Counted from the first letter of the stretch, positions 16,078 through 24,244 are shown. The stretch: 26,911 bases of DNA from Bacillota bacterium (GCA_023413185.1 JAEZQD010000130.1:1-26911), one strand, 5' to 3'. A program made the numbers and translations. The notes: generated by a model not told the origin, from the letters alone.

Positions 16078-16118
16078 TATTCGATTAAAATTGTGTTATA
16101 TCGGACCAAGTACAATAT

Positions 16119-16162
16119 AAAACGCAACGCCCTTCCAGCATTGCCGGAGGATGTTGCGTTTT
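16119..16162. terminator. Bidirectional terminator between MFS and MATE genes
   Basis: AAAACGCAAC (16119-16128) pairs perfectly with GTTGCGTTTT (16153-16162), with a partly paired 24-base interior. T4 follows in each direction. The MFS stop (+) is 41 bases left of it and the MATE stop (-) is 16 bases right of it. Confidence 0.75.
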
Positions 16163-16178
16163 GGGTTTCTAACGTAAA

Positions 16179-17633
16179 TTACACATAGCGTTTAAGCTGT
16201 TTCCATCTTCCGGAATAGTACCGTCCCATTATAACGATTGCGCGCAGGACTTGATCGGCTGAGATAGCTAACCAAGCACCTGGAAGCCCTAATCCAAACA
16301 CGTTTACGGCAAGGATGGCTAGACCGGGGCGTAACAGCATTACCGTAAAAAACGTAAGTTTTGCAGCAAACTTGGTATCCCCTGCGCCGCGAAGCGCACC
16401 GGCAACAATGAATTGAGCGGATTGAAAAGGCTGAATGAGTGCCACAATCCACAGGATGGAGATACAGATTGCAATGCAGTCTGCGTCGTTGGTATATAAG
16501 GATGACAGCTGCCTACCGAATAAAACAAAAACGAGCCCTAAGACAATTGCGACGGTCGTTCCGCTTCGTTGGCAGCGACTCGTATAAAGTTGCGCCATAT
16601 CATAACGCTTTTTTCCGATGCTCTGTCCCATCAAGGAGGTAGCCGAAACAGAAAAGACCTGCCCGTTCATCATGGTAAGGGTTTGAATGTTCATTAGGAT
16701 TTGATGCGCGGCAAACTCCAACGTGCCTAAAGAGGCAATCGTTCTCGAAAATATCATCGTACCTGCGCGCATCATCATCTGCTCCAACGCGGCGGGAAGT
16801 CCGATGGATGAAATCTCCTTGCACTGGGCGAGCTTCGGCTTAAAATCGTCTTTTAGACTGATGTGTAGAAAGCCGTCTTTGTTTGTCAGTGCAGCCACCG
16901 CAAGGATGCATGCAACGACTTGACTAATCCCTGTTGCAAGCGAAGCGCCCGCAACTCCCATGCGGGGAAATCCAAAATGTCCATTGATCAGCAGGTAGTT
17001 TAAAATGATATTGACCAGATTTGCGATGGAATTGTAGTACATAGCCGTTTTTGAATTGCCGATACCCCTTAGCACAGCTGTGATTGTAGACGTAATGGCA
17101 AAAAAAACAAAGCTTGCCATCTGTATCTGAAGATAGATGGCTCCTTCCTTCAGTATGTTTGGTGTTTCGGCGCCCATAAACAGAACAAGCGCTTTGGCGC
17201 TGAAAAACCCGATAATCGAAAGCACAACAGCAAGCACCAGATTCATTATCAATGCCTGACGCATATACACGTTAGCCTTGTGTTGATTACCCGCGCCTTT
17301 GGACTGCGAAACCAACGCAGTGGCTCCTACGTTCATGGCCATAACCATTGTCATTAGAATAAACTTTGGCTGCGTTGTAAGCCCAACCGCGCTGATTGCT
17401 TCGGTTCCAAGGTTGCCAACCATCATTAAATCGACCATGGATACCAGCGATGTGAGTGCAAGCTCGATGCAGGTAGGGGAAGCGATGCGAAAGATATCCT
17501 TATAGAGCATTCTTGATGTAACACCGGGTGGTAGGGAACCGGTTACCTTCGTGGATGACGATGCAACACATTCCGTTCCGGGAGGGAGTATGTCTAATGT
17601 GATAGAGGTGGTGGTTGCGTTTTGTTTTTGCAT
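16179..17633 (-). CDS. MATE family efflux transporter with long N-terminal tail
   Basis: A 484-residue MATE antiporter with about 12 membrane segments in two halves: first half PTCIELALTSLVSMVDLMMVG then NVGATALVSQSKGAGN; second half GLPAALEQMMMRAGTMIFSR. It differs from the MATE gene at 2601. The soluble N-terminal tail of about 40-50 residues, with two LPPG(T/V) segments, is longer than usual for the family. Start: the frame extends to ATG 17678, but the predicted transcription start (-10 at 17681-17686) lies at or after that codon, so the ATG at 17633 is preferred; its GGAG is distant (16 bases). The co-located LacI operator (17717) suggests co-regulation with the ABC/esterase genes. Confidence 0.88.
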   Translation of the reverse strand: MQKQNATTTSITLDILPPGTECVASSSTKVTGSLPPGVTSRMLYKDIFRIASPTCIELALTSLVSMVDLMMVGNLGTEAISAVGLTTQPKFILMTMVMAMNVGATALVSQSKGAGNQHKANVYMRQALIMNLVLAVVLSIIGFFSAKALVLFMGAETPNILKEGAIYLQIQMASFVFFAITSTITAVLRGIGNSKTAMYYNSIANLVNIILNYLLINGHFGFPRMGVAGASLATGISQVVACILAVAALTNKDGFLHISLKDDFKPKLAQCKEISSIGLPAALEQMMMRAGTMIFSRTIASLGTLEFAAHQILMNIQTLTMMNGQVFSVSATSLMGQSIGKKRYDMAQLYTSRCQRSGTTVAIVLGLVFVLFGRQLSSLYTNDADCIAICISILWIVALIQPFQSAQFIVAGALRGAGDTKFAAKLTFFTVMLLRPGLAILAVNVFGLGLPGAWLAISADQVLRAIVIMGRYYSGRWKQLKRYV

Positions 17634-17680
17634 TATCGTTTTGTTCAATCTCCTGTCTCGTTGATGAAAATTTTGCATTT

Positions 17681-17710
17681 ATTCTAGCACGTAGACAGAA
17701 GCGGTGTCAA
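17681..17710 (-). promoter_or_regulatory. Promoter of the MATE gene
   Basis: On the minus strand TTGACA (17705-17710), 18-base spacer, TAGAAT (17681-17686) preceded by TGC (extended -10). Operator 3 starts six bases upstream of the -35. Confidence 0.65.
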
Positions 17711-17716
17711 GGAAAA

Positions 17717-17732
17717 GCTAAATCGTAATAGC
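17717..17732. promoter_or_regulatory. LacI-type operator 3 (MATE side)
   Basis: GCTAAATCGTAATAGC, two differences from operator 2. It is just upstream of the MATE -35, a position that could allow contact with operator 4 by looping. Confidence 0.65.
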
Positions 17733-17827
17733 GTTGATTACCAACGCTATTTTCGCACAGAATGGGGATAAACACAGAAACGAAACCATATATAACACAA
17801 CATTTGTTGAAATTGTGGGTTAAAGTA

Positions 17828-17856
17828 TTGACAAAGGTACAGTTATGTAATACAAT
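17828..17856 (+). promoter_or_regulatory. Promoter of the ABC/esterase cluster
   Basis: TTGACA (17828-17833), 17-base spacer, TACAAT (17851-17856): the same hexamers and spacing as the LacI promoter. Operator 4 follows after six bases. Confidence 0.8.
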
Positions 17857-17862
17857 ACAGTT

Positions 17863-17878
17863 ACTAAAACGAAATAGC
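17863..17878. promoter_or_regulatory. LacI-type operator 4 (ABC/esterase cluster)
   Basis: ACTAAAACGAAATAGC, identical to operator 2 except for the first base. It overlaps the expected transcription start, a repressor position. Confidence 0.75.
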
Positions 17879-17945
17879 AAGGTGAACGGGGTGAAAAAAA
17901 TCCCATAACCATGCTATATTCTTTCAAGGGGGTCAAAATTAAGTT

Positions 17946-19286
17946 ATGGTAAAAATGAAACAAATTATTGCATTCTGTCTGGTTTTAACAATGGTAGCAT
18001 TTTTAATCGGTGGATGTACACAGTCACAGGCACCTTCCGGTAGTTCTGCTCCCGATGCATCGCAACCCGATTCCGCCCCGGTGGAGGACTACAAGCCCGT
18101 TACAATCAGCTTCTGGAATGGTTGGAGCGGCAACGATGGTGATGTTCTTCTTGACCTTGTTGATGAGTTTAACAAAACAAACCCCTATAAGATTACGGTT
18201 AACATGGACATTAACCCCGAGTTCATGCAGAAGTTTGCTGCAACGGTTGCAGCCGATCAGGGCCCCGATTTAATTCTGGGTGTTAACGCGTTTAAATTTA
18301 CCTACCCCAACGATCTAATTGACATGAACGAGGCGTTTGAGGTTACTTCCCTTAAAAAAGAAAACTGGGTGCCCAGTTACCTCGATTCCTGTAGCCAGGA
18401 CGGCAAGCTGTATGTTGTTCCGTTCCAGGTAACCGGTCGTTTCATGTTCTGGAACAAGGACCTGTTTACTGCAGCTGGACTTGACCCTGAGGCTCCTCCT
18501 ACTACATATGAGCAGTGGAGCGAGTATGCCGCCAAGATTACTGACAGCAGCAAAAACATTTACGGATCAGGTCTTGCTTACAGTGCGGTTTCCACGAACC
18601 TTCACATCATGCAGCGCATGGGCGGAGATTTCGTTTCCGAGGACGGAAATGGTAGCTACACAGCAAATTTTGAGGGAAATGCAGGATATGCTAAGTTCCT
18701 TAACTGGTTCAAGCAAATGGTAGATAACGGCGACAACCCCCTTGAAACCAACACCGACGGTATGATGCAGGCAGGACAGCTCGGTCTTTCGGCATCCGGC
18801 GCATGGCTCAATGCCGGCATGAGCAGTTCGGGCATTAACTATGGGGTTGCTCCGCTGCCCTACGATGCAGCTGGCGAGATGAACCCTGTTACGATTAGCG
18901 GATTCTCTGTTACCCGTTTTGCATCGGAAGAAGCAAAGATTGCAGCCTTCCGCTTTATTGAATGGTGGAACGAGGGCTTTGAGGACACCGAGACAACTGC
19001 GGTTCTCCGTTGGTCTTTGGACTGCGGCTATCCTACCTACTACATTCCTTTAATGGAGGACGAGCGCTACCTTGCAAGCGATATTCTGACAGCTATGACA
19101 GTTGATCCTTCTATCGATACAAGGTATATGGGACCCGACAGCTTCCCTGAGGGCTTCCTGTTATCCAATGAGGTTATCAACCCCATGGTTGAAGGCGTTA
19201 TTATGAAGGGTGAAACTCCGGAACAGGCAATGAAAGAGGCTCAGGACAACGCGATGAAGATGATCCAATCAATCGCAAGCAAGTAA
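17946..19286 (+). CDS. ABC transporter extracellular solute-binding lipoprotein (family 1)
   Basis: A 446-residue binding protein of a carbohydrate ABC importer. Residues 1-24 form a lipoprotein signal: KMKQ, a hydrophobic core, and the lipobox LIGGC, so C24 is lipidated and the mature protein sits on the outer face of the membrane. Then a Ser/Pro-rich linker and family-1 landmarks: TISFWNGWSG, DGKLYVVPFQVTGRFMFWNKDLF (the hinge region), and a C-terminal PEQAMKEAQDNAMKM helix. It is first behind an operator-controlled promoter and is followed by a strong terminator that probably gives it higher expression than the permeases. An AAGGGGG ribosome binding site is 13 bases upstream. The ligand is likely an oligosaccharide. 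Confidence 0.93.
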   Translation: MVKMKQIIAFCLVLTMVAFLIGGCTQSQAPSGSSAPDASQPDSAPVEDYKPVTISFWNGWSGNDGDVLLDLVDEFNKTNPYKITVNMDINPEFMQKFAATVAADQGPDLILGVNAFKFTYPNDLIDMNEAFEVTSLKKENWVPSYLDSCSQDGKLYVVPFQVTGRFMFWNKDLFTAAGLDPEAPPTTYEQWSEYAAKITDSSKNIYGSGLAYSAVSTNLHIMQRMGGDFVSEDGNGSYTANFEGNAGYAKFLNWFKQMVDNGDNPLETNTDGMMQAGQLGLSASGAWLNAGMSSSGINYGVAPLPYDAAGEMNPVTISGFSVTRFASEEAKIAAFRFIEWWNEGFEDTETTAVLRWSLDCGYPTYYIPLMEDERYLASDILTAMTVDPSIDTRYMGPDSFPEGFLLSNEVINPMVEGVIMKGETPEQAMKEAQDNAMKMIQSIASK

Positions 19287-19314
19287 AGAGGGTATCTAGT
19301 ACACATTATTGAAT

Positions 19315-19347
19315 AAGGGGATGGGTAAACCACCCGTCCCCTTTTTT
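19315..19347 (+). terminator. Partial terminator between binding protein and permease genes
   Basis: A 12-bp stem (19315-19326 with 19332-19343), one G-U pair, 5-base loop and T6 tail. It lies inside the gene cluster 28 bases after the SBP stop, so it probably works as an attenuator. Confidence 0.85.
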
Positions 19348-19400
19348 AGAAGCCAGTGTTGCCGCAGAGAAGTCTGCCGGTAACAGGATCGGAGATAGAT

Positions 19401-20288
19401 ATGGAAAAAATCAAGAAATTTTGGGGCAAACCTTCCCATGTCGCTTACCTGTTCATTGCTCCGGCTATGACTTTACTATTTCTCTTTAGCTTTCTCCCGC
19501 TGATATCTTCATTTGTTATCAGCACACTTGATGTCAGCATGACACTGGATTCGGCGAAATTTGTGGGTATTGCGAACTTTATTGAGGCCTTTAAGGATGC
19601 CCGGTTTTGGAACAGTATGGGTGTTACCCTAAAATGGACCGCAATCGAGATGCCTGCCCAGTTACTGGTAGCGTTGGTTCTGGCGGCATTCATCACGCGA
19701 AACACCGTTTTTAATAAGCTATGCAGGGCTGTTTATTTTCTTCCCGTTATCTGTTCCGCTACTGCGGTTGCGATTATGTGGCGAATGATTCTTCATTCAA
19801 ATATTGGTTATGTTACCTATTTGGGCAATCTGTTGGGAATGGGAAAAATCAACTTTATGAACAACCCCGACATAACCTTTTACGTTATAGTATTTATGTC
19901 GGTATGGAGAAGCTTTGGTATTTCGACCATTATAATGGTTTCTGCAATGCAAAACGTTCCGCAAGAGCTGTACGAGGCTGCCGATCTGGACGGTTCCGGT
20001 AAAATTCGTACGTTTTTCAAAATAACCATCCCGAGCATTGCGCCGACCTTGTGGTACGTTGTAATGACCCGAATAATTGGCTCATTGCAGGTATTTGATA
20101 TTGTATATACCACGACCGGTGGAGGTCCGAAATTCTCGACGGAAACACTGGTAACCTATGTGTATACGCGAGCATTTGATCTGAACCGGATGGGGTATGC
20201 AACAGCGGTATCTGAATGCTTGTTTGCCTTTATTCTTATTATCACGGCTGTTCTTTATAGCAGAATGCTTAAACAGGAAAAAAATTAG
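19401..20288 (+). CDS. ABC sugar transporter permease (MalF/UgpA-type)
   Basis: A 295-residue integral membrane permease of the binding-protein-dependent family with six membrane segments. The cytoplasmic EAA loop, which docks the ATPase, is at residues 192-211 (YEAADLDGSGKIRTFFKITIP). The last part ends in TTGGGP, the family's usual periplasmic loop. Start: ATG at 19401 follows GGAG by 7 bases; the frame extends 15 codons upstream without a ribosome binding site. It pairs with the next permease 12 bases downstream. No ATPase gene is in the window, so a shared MsmK/UgpC-like ATPase elsewhere is expected. Confidence 0.92.
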   Translation: MEKIKKFWGKPSHVAYLFIAPAMTLLFLFSFLPLISSFVISTLDVSMTLDSAKFVGIANFIEAFKDARFWNSMGVTLKWTAIEMPAQLLVALVLAAFITRNTVFNKLCRAVYFLPVICSATAVAIMWRMILHSNIGYVTYLGNLLGMGKINFMNNPDITFYVIVFMSVWRSFGISTIIMVSAMQNVPQELYEAADLDGSGKIRTFFKITIPSIAPTLWYVVMTRIIGSLQVFDIVYTTTGGGPKFSTETLVTYVYTRAFDLNRMGYATAVSECLFAFILIITAVLYSRMLKQEKN

Positions 20289-20300
20289 GGGGCAGAGCAA

Positions 20301-21146
20301 ATGACGAAGAATAAAGTAAAGAAAAAACTACTGGATCATTTAGCGCATCTGCCGGTGTACATTCTGCTGGCTTTTGTTGTTGCACTGATTCTTGTTCCGC
20401 TTTTATGGATGTTTTTAAGCTCATTTAAGCCGGCGCAGGAGATAATGTCGTACCCGCCTACGTTTTTTGCAAAAAGCTTTACTTTTGACCACTTTAGTAG
20501 ACTTTTACGAAGAATTTCTATTCTTGATTACACTAAAAACTCTGCTGTATATGCATTGTTTACTACAATTCCTTCGGTGTTTATCAATGCCCTGGCGGGC
20601 TATGCGTTTGCCAGAATGCAGTTTAAAGGCAAGAACATCTTTTTCTTAGCTACACTTGCTACTCTTATGATACCGTTTCAGGTTATCATGATTCCGCTGT
20701 TTTTGGTTGTTAACAAGCTGGGTATGTACGATACCTATCTGGGACTGATCCTTCCCAAGCTTGCAAATGCTATTGCCATTTTCATGATGCGTTCGGTTTT
20801 TGTCAGCATACCAAAAGAGCTTGAAGAGGCAGGCAGAATTGACGGCTTAAGTGAATTCGGTCTGTTCTGGAAGATTATGCTTCCCCAGTGTAAGGCGACT
20901 ATTGTTACTCTGATTGTACTGGGTATTAACGGTGCATGGAACGATCTGATGTGGCCGCTGCTTGTAACGGGGGATACCCGTATGCGTACACTTGCCAATG
21001 GATTGGCTTTGTTTGTTGGAACAGACACCATCGAGTATGGACCGGCGTTTGCTGGAGCATTAATATCGGTTCTTCCAATGCTGCTGCTGTATATCTTCGG
21101 TCAGCGTTACTTCGTTAGGGGTACGGTTACCAGCGGACTGAAATAA
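20301..21146 (+). CDS. ABC sugar transporter permease (MalG/UgpE-type)
   Basis: A 281-residue permease with six membrane segments, the second half of the heterodimeric channel. The EAA loop is at residues 175-195 (EEAGRIDGLSEFGLFWKIMLP). Other family landmarks are ALAGYAFARMQF near residue 100 and the C-terminal FGQRYFVRGTVTSGLK, typical of MalG-type proteins. ATG at 20301 with AGGGGGC ribosome binding site. It is transcribed with the MalF-type gene; downstream lies a structured stretch with terminator features before the esterase genes. Confidence 0.93.
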   Translation: MTKNKVKKKLLDHLAHLPVYILLAFVVALILVPLLWMFLSSFKPAQEIMSYPPTFFAKSFTFDHFSRLLRRISILDYTKNSAVYALFTTIPSVFINALAGYAFARMQFKGKNIFFLATLATLMIPFQVIMIPLFLVVNKLGMYDTYLGLILPKLANAIAIFMMRSVFVSIPKELEEAGRIDGLSEFGLFWKIMLPQCKATIVTLIVLGINGAWNDLMWPLLVTGDTRMRTLANGLALFVGTDTIEYGPAFAGALISVLPMLLLYIFGQRYFVRGTVTSGLK

Positions 21147-21167
21147 CAATTAACCCAAGAAGAAACT

Positions 21168-21192
21168 AGTTTGAAAGTTTATTTTTCAAACT
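21168..21192 (+). other. Hairpin in the permease-esterase gap
   Basis: AGTTTGAAA (21168-21176) and TTTCAAACT (21184-21192) form a 9-bp stem with 7-base loop, just 22 bases after the permease stop. It has no T tract, and is followed at once by a second, branched hairpin. Confidence 0.5.
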
Positions 21193-21196
21193 GCAG

Positions 21197-21252
21197 AAAA
21201 ACAGTTGTCGGAGCGCAGTTACTTCTGCGGCAAAGCCGCACAGCTGTTTTTT
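21197..21252 (+). terminator. Branched terminator/attenuator before the esterase genes
   Basis: The outer stem of 12 bp (21197-21208 with 21240-21251, one G-U pair) ends in T6. The enclosed 31 bases hold two further possible stems, CGCAG/CTGCG and GCGGC/GCCGC, that share three bases and so exclude each other. No promoter is seen downstream, so the esterase genes are expected to be reached by read-through. Confidence 0.6.
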
Positions 21253-21294
21253 CGTTATGTGCCTTTGTGGTGCCGGAAAGGAATGGTCATAAAA

Positions 21295-23019
21295 ATGAAC
21301 GTAATATTCAAAGAAGTAGCTTCAATTAACCGCAGCATGTATCTGTATTATCCTCCGGGAGCTAATCGAACCCCATTTAAACGGTGCAGTATTACCGTGC
21401 TTCGAGACGAGGACGACGAAGCATCTGTAAAGCGCTTGCTTGATGACGGACTTCGCGAGCTTGCAGACAAGCAAGAGATTATCCTGTCGTTCCCAAACCC
21501 CGTCGGCGGTCGCTGGAACTTCGATTTTTCAGGTAAGACCAATGACATGCAGGCCTTTATTGCCTTTCAGGATGCAATGGATAAGCCGGACAATAAGCCG
21601 GTTGAGCGCTTACCCAACGGCATTCCGACCTATGAGTCGATGGTAAGCACATGGCACCCGATGAATGACGCGAGATATCTTATCGGCATTGGCAGCGGGG
21701 CAGATATGGTGTGCACGATTGCAGCCTGCGCCCCGGATAACATTGCCGGAGTTTTGAGCATAGGTGGCAAGCTGTCGAAAGAGGCATTGAAGAATGCTGT
21801 CCATGCCTTCATGCCAATCAGCCTGGTTCATAGCGACCAAGACACCTGCGATTATTTTGTAAAGGCGAACCAAGCAGAGCTGACCGAGCAAAATGACGCT
21901 CGTACAATCTATAAGAACGCGGCCAACCCACTGCAATGTGTAGTAGACGAACGAAACGATAATCCGTATAGCAGCCAATTGCTTCAGATTGTATGGGATA
22001 GAATGTTTAGCAAAACGCGTCGTACCAACACAGGACAACACGGTGACTGTGAGATGCGCATGGACATAAAGGAAGCCGGCTTTGAAATCTTTATTGACGA
22101 TGACAGACTGGATGAAGAGGTTAAAACACCGCACACCTGGTTTACCCATGTGCCTAAGTCGGTAAAAAACAACGGCGTAAGTAAGGCACCGCTTTTGATC
22201 TTTTTTCACGGTGGGTCTGACAACCCTGCCGAGGGCGCGGATATGAGCAAGTTTCATGAGCTTGGGGAGAAGGAAGGCTTCATCACGGTTTACCCCTGGG
22301 GCACCAACAAGGCCCAATGGAACATGGTGATGGAATCAGCACAAACCGAGGGCATGTGCAATGCCGACGACGTCGGTTTTACCGTTGCGTTGATTCGTTA
22401 TATGTGCGAAAACTACCCAGTTGACCCCCAGAGGATATACCTGTCCGGCTTTAGCAATGGTGCTGCGCAGGCAATGGTTGTCGCATTAACCCATCCCGAG
22501 CTGATAGCCGCAATCTGCCCCATTGATTCGAACTGGCCGGGCAATCGGGTCGGGCCTGCAGAGGTAAACTACGACGACATTACCCCGTTCCGAATTGCGA
22601 TGGAGCTGAAACAGAAATTCGATTATCTGATGCCCGTTTGGTATACTTATGGTAACCGAGAGCCCTCTTACCCCGTGTACAAGGGCAGTTCGCAGCAGCA
22701 TCAGTACGATTTTTGGAAGAGATATAATCACATTGAAGTTGTTCCAACGCCGGAGCAGGATCAGCCGCATCCCTGCGGTTGCGGTGTGCCGGGTGAGAAG
22801 TATGAATTATTAACACCTTCTGCCCGCCATCCCCATCATGAATATGATGTACAGCGCTTTTATACTAAGGATAGCGCTCATCTAAACCTTTACAACTATG
22901 TGTTGATGCGTGATAAAGGACATGATATCGCGGAGATGGATCCAGTACTGGGATGGAACTATGTTAAGCAGTTCCGCAGGTTATCCGACGGCAGCCTTGA
23001 AATTGTGCAGGAGGGCTAA
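21295..23019 (+). CDS. Double-domain alpha/beta-hydrolase esterase (PHB-depolymerase/feruloyl-esterase-like)
   Basis: A 574-residue soluble protein, no signal peptide. The C-terminal half (about 275-550) matches the PHB-depolymerase/feruloyl-esterase (CE1-like) family: oxyanion HGG at 305-307, nucleophile S387 in SGFSNGAA, the DDVGF motif (358-362), and a candidate His at 543 in DKGHD. The N-terminal half (1-250) has the same strand order but its elbow reads LIGIGSGADM (S134), lacking the G-x-S-x-G glycines, so it is probably a degenerate or binding domain. The start ATG 21295 is preferred because the AAGGA site is at better distance than for ATG 21283; other in-frame starts reach back to 21205. 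It is the first of four esterase genes; role is probably de-esterification of imported oligosaccharides. Confidence 0.88.
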   Translation: MNVIFKEVASINRSMYLYYPPGANRTPFKRCSITVLRDEDDEASVKRLLDDGLRELADKQEIILSFPNPVGGRWNFDFSGKTNDMQAFIAFQDAMDKPDNKPVERLPNGIPTYESMVSTWHPMNDARYLIGIGSGADMVCTIAACAPDNIAGVLSIGGKLSKEALKNAVHAFMPISLVHSDQDTCDYFVKANQAELTEQNDARTIYKNAANPLQCVVDERNDNPYSSQLLQIVWDRMFSKTRRTNTGQHGDCEMRMDIKEAGFEIFIDDDRLDEEVKTPHTWFTHVPKSVKNNGVSKAPLLIFFHGGSDNPAEGADMSKFHELGEKEGFITVYPWGTNKAQWNMVMESAQTEGMCNADDVGFTVALIRYMCENYPVDPQRIYLSGFSNGAAQAMVVALTHPELIAAICPIDSNWPGNRVGPAEVNYDDITPFRIAMELKQKFDYLMPVWYTYGNREPSYPVYKGSSQQHQYDFWKRYNHIEVVPTPEQDQPHPCGCGVPGEKYELLTPSARHPHHEYDVQRFYTKDSAHLNLYNYVLMRDKGHDIAEMDPVLGWNYVKQFRRLSDGSLEIVQEG

Positions 23020-23021
23020 CG

Positions 23022-24188
23022 ATGCAATCGAATACGAATATCGCTCTTCGCAGCGACGGGTTGTTCTATGACGCAGAGTATCTGAAGATGGAGCTTTTTA
23101 CAGATGCGCAAGGTAACACCGGTCCGCGTCACGCGTTTGATGAGCCGGGCATTACCGTTAAGGAAAACGGAGAGGTACACTTTCGCTTTTATGCTCCAAA
23201 CGCAAATTTAGTCCAAGTTGGCTTGGTGCCCGGTGAAGAGTTGTTCGATATGAATAAGGATCAGGATGGGTTTTGGACTTTAACGCTTACTGATCTGGTT
23301 GACGGCTTCTATTACCATGAATACCATCTTGACGGAACCATTGTGGTAAATCCAAATACCAACGTATCTTACGGCTGCCATAAGGTAATCAATTTCTTCG
23401 AAAAGGCGACCGAGGAAGAAAGCAAATTCTTTTTGCAGCGGGACGTACCACACGGTACCATTCACATGGAGCTGTTTGATTCATCCGTAACAGGGCTCAC
23501 CAGAAACTGCTGGGTTTATACACCGCCCGGTTACGAGAAGAATGCGGATAAACGGTACCCTGTGTTATATCTTCAGCATGGCGGAGGAGAAAACGAAACC
23601 GGATGGATCTGGCAGGGCAAAATGAACTACATCATGGATAACCTGCTTGCAGAACAAAAGTGCTGCGAAATGATTGTTGTAATGAACTGCCTGTACTGTG
23701 TGGATACGAGAAAAGAACAAGCGTTTCTTTCCGGTGATTTTGACTCCATGCTGATTAAGGACTGCATACCGTTCATTGAAAGCAAGTACCGCGTCAAATC
23801 CGGTGACGAGAACCGTGCAATCGCGGGTCTGTCGATGGGTTCTTATCAAACTATTATGACAAGCCTAAAACATCTGGGGATGTTTCCGTATATCGGCATA
23901 TTCAGCGGAAGTCTGGATAGGCGTTGGTACTGTGATTTTGACTATTTCCCGGTGTTTGACGATTCCAAGGCGTTTCGTGAAAAGGTAAAATGTCTGTTTT
24001 TCGGCATCGGTGAGCAGGAAGACCGCCTCATCAAAAGTATGAGCGAGTATCACAGGGTTCTGACGCAGGAAAAGGGTATTCCGGCAGTATGGTACACCTG
24101 CCCCGGCGTGCATGAATGGAAGGTATGGCGGAAGTGTTTATATGAATTCGCACAGCTCGCTTTCCAAAACCAAACATCCGCTGACTAA
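23022..24188 (+). CDS. CE1-family esterase, XynZ/Fae-like, with N-terminal sandwich domain
   Basis: A 388-residue protein in two parts. Residues 45-125 look like an early-set (CBM48-like) beta-sandwich (FRFYAPNANLVQVGL, FYYHEYHLDG), as precedes esterases of the XynZ/feruloyl-esterase type. The esterase domain follows with HGGG at 186-189, nucleophile S271 in AGLSMGSYQT and candidate His364 in GVHEWKVWRKCL; the family's acid residue is expected near 330-334 (GEQED). No signal peptide. The ATG is two bases after the previous stop, with GGAGGG inside the end of that gene, so translation is coupled. The probable reaction is removal of acyl or feruloyl groups from sugar. Confidence 0.9.
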   Translation: MQSNTNIALRSDGLFYDAEYLKMELFTDAQGNTGPRHAFDEPGITVKENGEVHFRFYAPNANLVQVGLVPGEELFDMNKDQDGFWTLTLTDLVDGFYYHEYHLDGTIVVNPNTNVSYGCHKVINFFEKATEEESKFFLQRDVPHGTIHMELFDSSVTGLTRNCWVYTPPGYEKNADKRYPVLYLQHGGGENETGWIWQGKMNYIMDNLLAEQKCCEMIVVMNCLYCVDTRKEQAFLSGDFDSMLIKDCIPFIESKYRVKSGDENRAIAGLSMGSYQTIMTSLKHLGMFPYIGIFSGSLDRRWYCDFDYFPVFDDSKAFREKVKCLFFGIGEQEDRLIKSMSEYHRVLTQEKGIPAVWYTCPGVHEWKVWRKCLYEFAQLAFQNQTSAD

Positions 24189-24244
24189 ACCCGTGCGCAA
24201 CTACTGGTAATTTATCGAGTTAGGTTGTTTGGAAGGAGAAACGA

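Larger units (their letters stand above)
17634..17945. promoter_or_regulatory. Divergent control region of the MATE gene and the ABC/esterase cluster
   Basis: This 312-bp region contains two promoters and two LacI-type operators, plus the inverted repeat AATAGCGTTG (17727-17736)/CAACGCTATT (17742-17751) that overlaps operator 3. The two operators are 146 bases apart, close to 14 helical turns, so they could lie on the same face of the DNA and allow looping. Confidence 0.6.

Noticed and set aside
17882..17908. Nine-codon GTG-started leader peptide before the binding-protein gene
   Set aside because: No ribosome binding site, no run of regulatory codons and no attached attenuator; most likely chance.
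21610..22317. Long minus-strand frame of 235 codons inside the 574-aa esterase gene
   Set aside because: It is antisense to a clearly conserved hydrolase coding sequence and its product has no recognisable domain; a shadow frame.
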